Shown: positions 1-6,204 of the stretch, one piece after another
Numbering within the stretch: position 1 is the first letter of the stretch
How the letters are laid out: each line of letters starts with the position of its first letter
Source of the DNA: an uncultured Ruminococcus sp.
GTDB taxonomy: Bacteria; Bacillota; Clostridia; Oscillospirales; Acutalibacteraceae
Length of the DNA: 11,119 nucleotides
Assembly (NCBI GenBank): GCA_902772755.1
Contig: CACYCD010000126.1
Span: 1-11,119 of the forward strand
Direction: 5' to 3'
The notes under the pieces: model-generated
Told to the model about the DNA's origin: nothing
The model's input: only the letters and a program-made list of their open reading frames with translations
Databases searched by the model: none
Position numbers and translations under genes: made by a program

Positions 1-2
1 AA

Positions 3-659
3 AAGTCGGCTTCTGTCCGGAATAAATCACTTTTTCAGGGCAAAGGTGAAAATAAGCCTAAAAAAAAGCAGGACAAAAAGCAGTATTCGCCCGATGAACT
101 GCCCAGTGTTTCTCAGCTGGAGGCAGAGCTGAAGTGGGAGAAAACCCGTAAAAACAAAAATGTAATGCTGAGAAATTCCGTTTTTGCACTTGTGGCAGTT
201 GCCGCAGCCGCTGTTCTTGTGGCTACGCTGTTTCTGCCCGTGCTGCAGATATACGGCTCTTCAATGACTCCCACCCTGTCAGAGGGCAACATCGTTCTCT
301 CGTTAAAGGGATCTGAGTTTCAGCAGGGCGATATCATTTCTTTTTATTACAACAACAAGATCCTTGTAAAGCGAGTGATCGCATTTGAAGGTGATTGGGT
401 CAATATAGATGATGACGGCAATGTTTATGTCAACAATAAGCTCATAGACGAGCCGTACATCAGGAAAAAAGCATTGGGAGAATGTGACATCAAGCTTCCG
501 TATCAAGTACCCTCCGGCAGGATATTTGTATGCGGAGATCATAGAGAAACATCCGTAGACAGTCGCAGTACTACCTTGGGCTGTGTGTCCGAGGAACAGA
601 TAGTCGGCAAGATCGTCTTTAGGGTGTGGCCTGTTTCAAAGATGGGAAGCATTTCCTGA
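3..659 (+). CDS. lepB: Type I signal peptidase, 5' end outside window
   Basis: This membrane serine protease removes signal peptides from exported proteins on the outer face of the membrane. The frame is open from the first complete codon to the TGA at 657-659, giving 218 visible residues. An internal ATG at 165 would give 164 residues, but the coding pattern continues upstream: a Lys-rich stretch, then a segment reading LPSVSQLEAELKWEK, which I recall as conserved before the membrane anchor in clostridial signal peptidases. The true start is therefore probably left of the window. Visible residues about 58-78 form the single membrane anchor. The catalytic Ser lies in GSSMTPTL (codon 261-263) and the general-base Lys in LVKRVIAFEGD (codon 369-371). 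GDHRETSVDSR is the conserved C-terminal box. The gene ends 46 bases before the large pilin gene and probably processes the pilins encoded here, though a housekeeping role is not excluded. Confidence 0.93.
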   Translation, partial: KSASVRNKSLFQGKGENKPKKKQDKKQYSPDELPSVSQLEAELKWEKTRKNKNVMLRNSVFALVAVAAAAVLVATLFLPVLQIYGSSMTPTLSEGNIVLSLKGSEFQQGDIISFYYNNKILVKRVIAFEGDWVNIDDDGNVYVNNKLIDEPYIRKKALGECDIKLPYQVPSGRIFVCGDHRETSVDSRSTTLGCVSEEQIVGKIVFRVWPVSKMGSIS

Positions 660-690
660 AAAATCAGGCAAAAGATTAACTCCATTGGGA

Positions 691-697
691 AGGGAGG
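691..697 (+). promoter_or_regulatory. Ribosome binding site of the LPETG surface protein
   Basis: AGGGAGG lies 8 bases before the GTG at 706. No in-frame ATG nearby is better placed, so this site is what supports a GTG start for the large surface protein gene. Confidence 0.8.
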
Positions 698-705
698 ATA
701 TTTAG

Positions 706-3237
706 GTGAATAACGAAAAGAGTTATTACGGTGCTTATGCAGTGAAGCACAAACGACGGCGAAACTTACACCGGATATTGATAGGACTGGCGGCAGTTGT
801 GGTATTCTGCACGACCTACGCTTTGATTTTGCCTGCAATTACGCTGGATTCGCCGGACTGCGGTTATGAGGAGCATATCCACATAGAAAACTGCTACAAG
901 ACCGTCAAAACTCTGGTGTGCAAGAAGGCACAGGACGAAAATCACATTCACTCTGAGGAATGCTATGAGGCAGAGAAGGAACTTGTCTGCACCAAGCCGG
1001 AGCATATCCACACAGATGAATGCTATCAGAAGGACAGCACCGATTCCGAGGAGGACGGCACAGCTCCCTCATCGGTTGAGGAAACAACACAAGCACAGGA
1101 AAATACGGCAGTCAGTGAGGAACAGGAGATGACAACTCCCACAGAGGAGGAAACCACCACCGAACCCACGACCGAAGCAGACGACAAGGACAAATCCGAC
1201 AGAAAGAAAAAGGATGTTTCCGAGTCCGGAGTAAAGGACGGAAAAGCCTATACAGATCTGGAGGAATACCTTGCGTCAATAGGCGGAGAGATAAGCTACA
1301 CGCTTTATGACAAGAACAATCAATCCGCATACACCTACAATGCTTCGGGAGGTGGCTACACATTCACACTGACCGTTAAGTCACCAAACGGCATACTGCC
1401 TGATTCCTACTCGTATAAGTTGCCCAAGGAGCTAAAATCCGTTAAAGAGCAGTACCTCACCGGCAAGATCGCCAAGCAGGGAGGCTCACAGGGAGAAGCT
1501 TCTTCCATAGGCACATACGAGGTAACACCTGACCTTGATTATATAATTTTTAAATTTGATGAAGAAGCCAACAGATATCAGAACGTGGTGGGCAGAATCT
1601 CACTGATGGTGGATTTTGAAGAAGCCGTCAAGCAGTCGCTGACAAAGTCGGGCTATTATATAGCCGATGACGGAGCGATGGACGGATATATGCACTTTGA
1701 GATCAAAGCCATTATCCCTAAGCACAGAGAGGACGCACCGCTCAGACAGTGGTCAATCCAGGATCAGTCCAAGGTGACCTCAACGTGGGTGTACGAGTTT
1801 GACAAGGACACCACCGAGGCTACCATAAGATACTTTGACGACAAATCTCAAACCATAGCCACTGAGGACCTCAAGTGTCTTGACGATGTATACAACGACA
1901 GTTCCGTAAAGGTCGCATACTGGCTCGACCCCGTTTCAAAGTCTATGTACTTTGTGAACAGGTGTAACTGCGAACAGGAGATATGCTATCACAACGAAAG
2001 CGGAAACTGCAAATCGCTCATTTCACTTGCAGGCAACAAGTACCCCGGCTGGTGTACCTGCTGGAACAGTGAAAACAACGCAGAGATAATCGTAAAGTAC
2101 AAGAACAATATTGACGGTGCCACAGGTGAAAACATCTTTGATAACCAGAGGCAGATCTACGATGATATCAATGGTGGTTCAACATTAAAGTATAGGAATG
2201 AAGCTACGCTTCTTAATGAATTCATAAACGAAAACGGAAAGTACATCTGCGGTAAAAACACAGACGATGTTTCTGTGGGTTACTCGTACTTTATGACCAA
2301 GCACGAGATAAAGCACGCAACTGAGGACAACGGCTTTATAAGCACCTTCAGTGTGGTCATCAATGAGGACCTAGCGGACTTCTCCAAGCTTGACCTTGAC
2401 AATGACGGAAGGGTCGATACGGAGATCGTGCTGACAGATGCCATGAGCAGTATGAAATATGTGCTGGGATCCATGAGCATCACAAAGTATGACGGAACCA
2501 AAGAAACAGAGCTTCCGCCGAGTGACTATTCCGTAAAAGTGCAGGGCGATGACATCGTTATCCGCATCAGGGATCTGGGACGCTACAGGTACACCTTGAC
2601 CTACCGCACCATGATCGACAAGCCTGTCAGCGGAGATACAGTCACTCTCAGCAACACCGTTAAGATGAAGTCATTCTACTATAGGTACTCAAGAGAATTT
2701 CGTTATGAGGACGAATGGGATTACAAGCGTTATGTAGTCAACGTTGTAAAGGTCGACTACCATGACAATACGATCCTGCTTGAGGGTGCCGAGTACGGAC
2801 TTTATTCCTATGACGACGTTTTGATAGACTCGCAGAAAACCGATGACAAGGGTTCCTGTATGTTTGAAACAAACGTCGAAAAGGGTATTATCTACGAGGA
2901 GAACAAGCTGTACTATATCAAGGAGATATCTCCGCCAAAGGGATACAGCCTTGACAGTGCAAAGCATTGGTTCTACTTCTCGGAAAGTCAAAATACCGCT
3001 CTCGAACAAACTGTAACAAAAACGCAGCCAAACGATGACATAACACTTATCCTGCCTGCAAGCGATGATAATTATGTCGGAGATCTCAGGCTCACCGATG
3101 AGGAGTTGTTCAGTCTCCCCGAAACAGGCGGAGAGGGAACAGGCCCCTACAGAGTGATCGGAGTGCTGTTGTTGGCGTTTGGTGTAGGCTGCATAGCTTA
3201 TGCAGTCAAACGCAGAAAGGAGTATTTTGACGGCTAA
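706..3237 (+). CDS. LPETG-anchored surface protein, probable pilus tip pilin/adhesin with SpaA domain
   Basis: This is an 843-residue exported wall protein starting at GTG 706. A basic N-terminus (KHKRRR) and a hydrophobic segment (about 23-46, ending TTYALILPAITL) form the export signal. Residues 52-107 hold three Cys/HxHxxxCY units. Residues 108-170 are an acidic, Thr-rich linker. A large beta-rich region (about 180-670) carries a Cys cluster (420-453, with GWCTCW) and one acidic calcium-loop-like stretch (563-574). A SpaA/Cna-B-like domain follows at about 678-760; K682 and E740 (in YYIKEISPPKGY) fit an intramolecular isopeptide bond. The sorting signal is LPETG (804-808), then a membrane span and KRRK. 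Its size, position before the backbone pilin and single terminal SpaA domain suggest the tip adhesin. The ligand cannot be read from the sequence. Surface-protein identity is firm; the tip role is inference. Confidence 0.85.
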   Translation: MNNEKSYYGAYAVKHKRRRNLHRILIGLAAVVVFCTTYALILPAITLDSPDCGYEEHIHIENCYKTVKTLVCKKAQDENHIHSEECYEAEKELVCTKPEHIHTDECYQKDSTDSEEDGTAPSSVEETTQAQENTAVSEEQEMTTPTEEETTTEPTTEADDKDKSDRKKKDVSESGVKDGKAYTDLEEYLASIGGEISYTLYDKNNQSAYTYNASGGGYTFTLTVKSPNGILPDSYSYKLPKELKSVKEQYLTGKIAKQGGSQGEASSIGTYEVTPDLDYIIFKFDEEANRYQNVVGRISLMVDFEEAVKQSLTKSGYYIADDGAMDGYMHFEIKAIIPKHREDAPLRQWSIQDQSKVTSTWVYEFDKDTTEATIRYFDDKSQTIATEDLKCLDDVYNDSSVKVAYWLDPVSKSMYFVNRCNCEQEICYHNESGNCKSLISLAGNKYPGWCTCWNSENNAEIIVKYKNNIDGATGENIFDNQRQIYDDINGGSTLKYRNEATLLNEFINENGKYICGKNTDDVSVGYSYFMTKHEIKHATEDNGFISTFSVVINEDLADFSKLDLDNDGRVDTEIVLTDAMSSMKYVLGSMSITKYDGTKETELPPSDYSVKVQGDDIVIRIRDLGRYRYTLTYRTMIDKPVSGDTVTLSNTVKMKSFYYRYSREFRYEDEWDYKRYVVNVVKVDYHDNTILLEGAEYGLYSYDDVLIDSQKTDDKGSCMFETNVEKGIIYEENKLYYIKEISPPKGYSLDSAKHWFYFSESQNTALEQTVTKTQPNDDITLILPASDDNYVGDLRLTDEELFSLPETGGEGTGPYRVIGVLLLAFGVGCIAYAVKRRKEYFDG
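859..1026 (+). repeat. Three tandem Cys/HxHxxxCY units in the surface protein
   Basis: Residues 52-107 of the large surface protein contain three units with the pattern C-x4/7-H-I-H-x3-C-Y: C52 with HIHIENCY, C72 with HIHSEECY, and C95 with HIHTDECY. The two linking segments also resemble each other (LVCKK and LVCTK). The regular Cys and His spacing suggests metal binding or disulfide-closed loops at the extracellular N-terminus. Similar units occur in other clostridial SpaA-like proteins, from memory; their role is not known to me. Confidence 0.8.
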
Positions 3238-3272
3238 TATCAATATGGTCAGAACCGTTCGGCAGACAGGAT

Positions 3273-3300
3273 TTGTGAAGAAATAATTTTTCAATTTAAT
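3273..3300 (+). promoter_or_regulatory. Candidate promoter upstream of the backbone pilin leader
   Basis: A TTGTGA box (3273-3278) and a TTTAAT box (3295-3300) are 16 bases apart, matching the consensus at 4 of 6 and 5 of 6 positions. Transcription would begin near 3307, which is the first base of the structured RNA starting at 3308. That coincidence is the main reason to list it. The match alone is modest, and a second -10-like box lies at 3491-3496. Confidence 0.35.
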
Positions 3301-3307
3301 ACTTAGG

Positions 3308-3389
3308 CTGATTTGTTCTGTACCGGTCACACGACCGCTGAAATACCGATGTATTTCAAGGAAGTGCAAGACAGTACAGGGCAAATCGG
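3308..3389 (+). ncRNA. Predicted three-way-junction leader RNA before the backbone pilin
   Basis: Three stems close on one junction. The outer stem pairs 3308-3323 with 3374-3389 (16 bp, three G-U). A second stem pairs 3324-3328 with 3333-3337 around loop ACAC and abuts the outer stem directly. The third stem pairs 3339-3346 with 3351-3358 around loop CGAT. About 15 unpaired bases (3359-3373) return to the outer stem. All non-Watson-Crick positions are G-U on the + strand, so the fold is perfect as RNA but imperfect as a DNA palindrome. There is no U-run after it, so it is not a terminator. It lies about 150 bases before the pilin start. I do not recognise it as a known riboswitch; a pilin mRNA leader is an inference. 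Confidence 0.5.
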
Positions 3390-3450
3390 ACAAACAGAAA
3401 CGAAAATTTATTTATGAACAGTTCCATGACCTGACGGACGTTGATAAACT

Positions 3451-3477
3451 CCTTGTCGGACTGATCATCCGGCAAGG
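3451..3477 (+). promoter_or_regulatory. Strong hairpin upstream of the backbone pilin ribosome binding site
   Basis: Bases 3451-3460 pair with 3468-3477 over 10 bp (one G-U) around a 7-base loop, CTGATCA. No U-run follows, so it is not a terminator. It ends 44 bases before the Shine-Dalgarno region. If transcription starts upstream near 3307 it is part of the mRNA leader. If the TATAAT at 3491 is used, it covers the -35 region and could act as an operator. Confidence 0.5.
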
Positions 3478-3490
3478 TGATAATAGAGGA

Positions 3491-3496
3491 TATAAT
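3491..3496 (+). promoter_or_regulatory. Possible -10 box close to the backbone pilin
   Basis: A perfect TATAAT lies 40 bases before the pilin ATG. The expected -35 position (about 3468-3473, TCCGGC) does not match TTGACA and there is no TG extension, so any promoter here would probably need an activator. It is an alternative or addition to the candidate at 3273-3300. Confidence 0.3.
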
Positions 3497-3520
3497 TTTC
3501 ATTATCAAAAAAATTAAAGA

Positions 3521-3530
3521 AGAAAGGTGA
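3521..3530 (+). promoter_or_regulatory. Ribosome binding site deciding the backbone pilin start
   Basis: AGAAAGGTGA ends 5 bases before ATG 3536. It overlaps the in-frame GTG at 3527, which therefore cannot be the initiation codon served by this site. The ATG at 3536 is preferred. Confidence 0.7.
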
Positions 3531-3535
3531 CGAAA

Positions 3536-5212
3536 ATGAAAGTTGTAAAAAGATTATCCGCTATAGCTATTTCCGTACTTTTGGTTTTGGCTATGACAGT
3601 GACAGCCTTTGCGGCATCCCCCGATGAGGTTCTCACACACTCCTACAAGGCATACCAGGTATTTTCCGGTACAGCCGCAGACGGCAAGTTTGAGTCTATT
3701 GCATGGGGCTCAGACATAGGCAGCAATGCAAACGGCTTTATCGCTGACCTCAAGGGCAACACAGCCTTTGGTTCAGGCAGATACAATGCCTTCTATTCAG
3801 CTAAGACCGCTGAAGACGTTGCAAGAATCCTTGAAGAAAACAAGGCTGACTACGATTTCGTACAGGCTTTTGTTGAGACTGTTGAGAACTTCCCCGAGCT
3901 GGGTGCAGGCAGAACCGTAAGAAACAACGGTACTATCGCAAACGGCTACTACCTCTTTGTTGATACAAACGCTACCGGCACAAAGAACGCAAGCTTTATC
4001 AAGCCCGTTACCGATGGTGTTGTAAAAATCGAGGTAAAGGTTTCTGTTCCCCAGGTAGAGAAGAAGGTTAAGGAAGAGACTTACTCAACCGATTATCAGA
4101 GCACTACCATCGGCACAGAGGACGCTGCAGGCAACTTTGTAGGTCTTAACTATGGCGAGGGCTACAATGATGTTGCTGACTATGACATCGGTGATGACAT
4201 CGATTTCAGACTCTACGGCACACTCCCCAACACATTTGATGATTATACAAGCTACTACTATTCCTTCCAGGATAGTCTTTCAAAGGGTCTTACAGTTGAC
4301 GAGAGCAGCATTAAGGTAACAATGTATAACTACAACAATGCAAGAGCAAGCTATGTAGGCACAGATGTTACAGGCAGCTTCAATGTTAAGACAACAACAA
4401 ATGCAAGAACAGGCGTTACACAGCTGGATGTTACCTGCGACAACGTAAAGGCTATCAGAAACGTAACAAAGTCCTCTATCTTTGTAGTAGACTATGTTGC
4501 AACTCTCAATGAGGATGCAGTAATTGGTTACAACGGCAACCTCAACACAGTAGTTCTTGAATATTCAAACAACCCCAACAACTCAGGCAAGCCCGAGGAC
4601 GGCGGCGACACAGACAAGACAGAAGAAGATGTAGTTGTAGTATTCACATACGAGCTTGACATCGTAAAGACTGACAGTGCAGACGCAACAAAAACACTTG
4701 CAGGTGCTACCTTCTTTATCAAGAACCAGAACGGTCAGTATTTTGCAGAGGTTGCAGGCAAGCCCGCTTGGGTAGCTGATCAGAAGGCTGCCAAGGCTTT
4801 CATTACAGACAGCACAGGTCTTGCAGTTGCTCAGGGTCTTGACGACGGTACATACACCATCACAGAGTTCCAGGCTCCCGACGGCTATAAGATGCTTTCA
4901 GGTGACTTTGATATCACTATCACAGCTACTATCCTTCCCGACAAGAACAATGACGAGTGCCAGACATGGGACGGCGTTGCTTCAAATGCCCTCACAAACC
5001 TCGGCGTAGCTGTTTCCAAGAATGTTGACAATGCAGTATCAAGCTCAGGCTCAAACGTTGCCAACGGTACAGTTGAAATCGAAGTAGCAAATACAAAGGT
5101 ATTTGACCTTCCCGGAACAGGTGGTATGGGTACAACTATCATCTACGTAACAGGTTCTATCCTCGTTGCAGGTGCTGTACTTATGCTCATCGCAAGAAGA
5201 GTTAAGAGATAA
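3536..5212 (+). CDS. Major (backbone) pilin, LPGTG-sorted, isopeptide-forming
   Basis: This 558-residue shaft subunit is exported and polymerised by the class C sortase downstream. The start is ATG 3536; an in-frame GTG nine bases earlier lies inside the ribosome binding site. Residues 1-26 are a signal peptide ending AFA. An N-terminal pilin domain runs to about 160, then a segment with VEKKV (about 174-178) leads into a fimbrial D2-type domain (about 185-350, with YYYSFQDSLSKGLT and ending YSNNP). An acidic linker precedes a SpaA/Cna-B domain (about 373-522) whose K378, E444 (YTITEFQAPDGY) and N519 fit an isopeptide triad. The sorting signal LPGTG (525-529) precedes a membrane span and basic tail. 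No VYPK pilin motif is present, so a Lys near VEKKV is the likely polymerisation residue. Codon choice is narrow, as in highly expressed genes. Confidence 0.92.
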   Translation: MKVVKRLSAIAISVLLVLAMTVTAFAASPDEVLTHSYKAYQVFSGTAADGKFESIAWGSDIGSNANGFIADLKGNTAFGSGRYNAFYSAKTAEDVARILEENKADYDFVQAFVETVENFPELGAGRTVRNNGTIANGYYLFVDTNATGTKNASFIKPVTDGVVKIEVKVSVPQVEKKVKEETYSTDYQSTTIGTEDAAGNFVGLNYGEGYNDVADYDIGDDIDFRLYGTLPNTFDDYTSYYYSFQDSLSKGLTVDESSIKVTMYNYNNARASYVGTDVTGSFNVKTTTNARTGVTQLDVTCDNVKAIRNVTKSSIFVVDYVATLNEDAVIGYNGNLNTVVLEYSNNPNNSGKPEDGGDTDKTEEDVVVVFTYELDIVKTDSADATKTLAGATFFIKNQNGQYFAEVAGKPAWVADQKAAKAFITDSTGLAVAQGLDDGTYTITEFQAPDGYKMLSGDFDITITATILPDKNNDECQTWDGVASNALTNLGVAVSKNVDNAVSSSGSNVANGTVEIEVANTKVFDLPGTGGMGTTIIYVTGSILVAGAVLMLIARRVKR

Positions 5213-5300
5213 TAGGGAAACTCTTAATTACCAAGCTAACGACTTCATAGGAAATTGTCTTTACGGCGGTTTCCCCTGAATATTTATACTTCCCAAAACA

Positions 5301-5335
5301 CTGCTGCAGTTCGGCACACTGTCGGGCTGCAGCAG
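5301..5335 (+). promoter_or_regulatory. 15-bp hairpin directly before the sortase Shine-Dalgarno
   Basis: Bases 5301-5315 pair with 5321-5335. The outer nine pairs are perfect Watson-Crick (CTGCTGCAG with CTGCAGCAG), and the inner six include three G-U. The loop is ACACT. The stem ends one base before AAGGAG (5337-5342). No U-run follows, so it is not a classical terminator. It may protect the 3' end of a processed pilin mRNA or limit ribosome access to the sortase. Confidence 0.65.
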
Positions 5336-5336
5336 C

Positions 5337-5342
5337 AAGGAG
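5337..5342 (+). promoter_or_regulatory. Ribosome binding site deciding the class C sortase start
   Basis: AAGGAG lies 11 bases before ATG 5354. It supports that start over the in-frame TTG at 5255, which would place the 15-bp hairpin inside the coding region and add 33 residues unlike a sortase N-terminus. Confidence 0.7.
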
Positions 5343-5353
5343 AACCCTGCATA

Positions 5354-6184
5354 ATGAAAAAGAAGCTCTCTACAATTTTTATACTGATAGTGTTGTTTGT
5401 AGGGCTCTCCCTGCTGCTGTATCCCTCTTTGGGCGATTATATCAACAATTTAAATCAGAACAGAGATATAACAAGATACGTAGAAAATGTTGCAAAAATC
5501 GACAAGAAGCAGTATAATAAGATATTGAACAAGGCAAAAAAATACAACTCAGATCTGGCGAAAGCACCCACCCACTGGAAGCTTTCGGACGCAGAGATCA
5601 AGCTCTATGAAGAAACCCTTGATATATCAGGCACCGGTATTATGGGATATGTGGAGATCCCAAAGATCAACTGCTCACTTCCCATTTATCATGGCACGGA
5701 TGCAAACGTTTTGCAGATAGCCATAGGACACCTGGAGGGTTCTTCACTTCCCATAGGGGGAAGGGGAAGCCACTCGATTTTATCTGGACACAGGGGCTTG
5801 CCCTCAGCGAGGCTCTTCACCGACATCGACAAGCTCAACGAAGGCGACTCCTTCATAGTGAGAGTACTCGATGAAACTCTGACCTACGAGGTGGATCAGA
5901 TAAGAGTGGTCGAGCCTCACGAAACTGCCGACCTTGAAAGAGTTGAAGATCAAGATCTATGTACGCTGGTCACCTGCACTCCCTACGGTGTTAATACCCA
6001 TCGTTTGCTGGTGAGGGGACACAGGGTAAAGAACACCAAAAAGTCCTCAGAGGTCAGGGTCACCGCAGATGCTTTGCAGATAGACCCCGTTATGGTGGCA
6101 CCCGTCATAGCATTTCCGATGCTGGTGTTCCTGATAATATTTGTCTTATTCTACGGAAGAAATAAGTCCAAGAAAAACAGATGA
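5354..6184 (+). CDS. Class C (pilin-polymerising) sortase
   Basis: This membrane transpeptidase cleaves pilins at the LPxTG Thr-Gly bond and joins them to a Lys of the next subunit. The product has 276 residues from ATG 5354. An N-terminal membrane span (about 5-23) is followed by YPSLGDYIN, typical of class C. The core begins at GIMGYVEIPKI and includes SLPIYHGTDANVLQIAIGH. The catalytic residues are H146 (LSGHRG), C208 (LVTCTPYG) and R217 (NTHRLLVRG). A second membrane span (about 245-267) and a Lys/Arg tail complete the class C layout. The usual active-site lid motif DP(W/F/Y) is not seen: the equivalent place reads LSDAEIK (78-83). The gene lies between the backbone and minor pilins, 20 bases before the latter. 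Class assignment is firm; backbone pilin as substrate is inferred from position. Confidence 0.95.
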   Translation: MKKKLSTIFILIVLFVGLSLLLYPSLGDYINNLNQNRDITRYVENVAKIDKKQYNKILNKAKKYNSDLAKAPTHWKLSDAEIKLYEETLDISGTGIMGYVEIPKINCSLPIYHGTDANVLQIAIGHLEGSSLPIGGRGSHSILSGHRGLPSARLFTDIDKLNEGDSFIVRVLDETLTYEVDQIRVVEPHETADLERVEDQDLCTLVTCTPYGVNTHRLLVRGHRVKNTKKSSEVRVTADALQIDPVMVAPVIAFPMLVFLIIFVLFYGRNKSKKNR

Positions 6185-6204
6185 TTCGGTAAGGAGGATC
6201 GCAG

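Larger units (their letters stand above)
5213..5353 (+). other. Structured intergenic spacer between backbone pilin and class C sortase
   Basis: This 141-base spacer has no terminator with a U-run. A 7-bp pairing (GGGAAAC 5215-5221 with GTTTCCC 5269-5275) could close a 47-base loop. A much stronger 15-bp hairpin lies at 5301-5335. The spacer probably separates expression of the abundant pilin from that of the enzyme. Confidence 0.5.

Noticed and set aside
2392..2427. A dockerin, as expected in cellulosomal Ruminococcus
   Set aside because: There is only one loop, it lies in mid-protein, and position 12 is Ile; dockerins need two duplicated loops.
3308..3389. The inverted repeats as an invertible (phase-variable) promoter
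   Set aside because: Only about 50 bases lie between the arms, those bases form their own hairpins, and the arms mismatch as DNA while pairing fully as RNA.
2689..3393. A 234-codon antisense open frame opposite the end of the tip protein gene
   Set aside because: It lies opposite well-supported coding sequence, has no recognisable domain, and its composition is what an antisense shadow of that gene would give.
3374..3402. ACAGGGCAAAtC resembling the start of a class I c-di-GMP riboswitch
   Set aside because: The essential following elements, including the GCAAAGC block and the second stem, are absent, and the bases instead pair in the outer stem of the three-way junction.
3287..3517. A 76-codon stop-free frame on the + strand across the pilin leader, ending KSDKQKRKF...NFHYQKN
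   Set aside because: It has no ATG, GTG or TTG in frame and no ribosome binding site, and it overlaps the predicted RNA structures. A decayed gene fragment is possible but unsupported.
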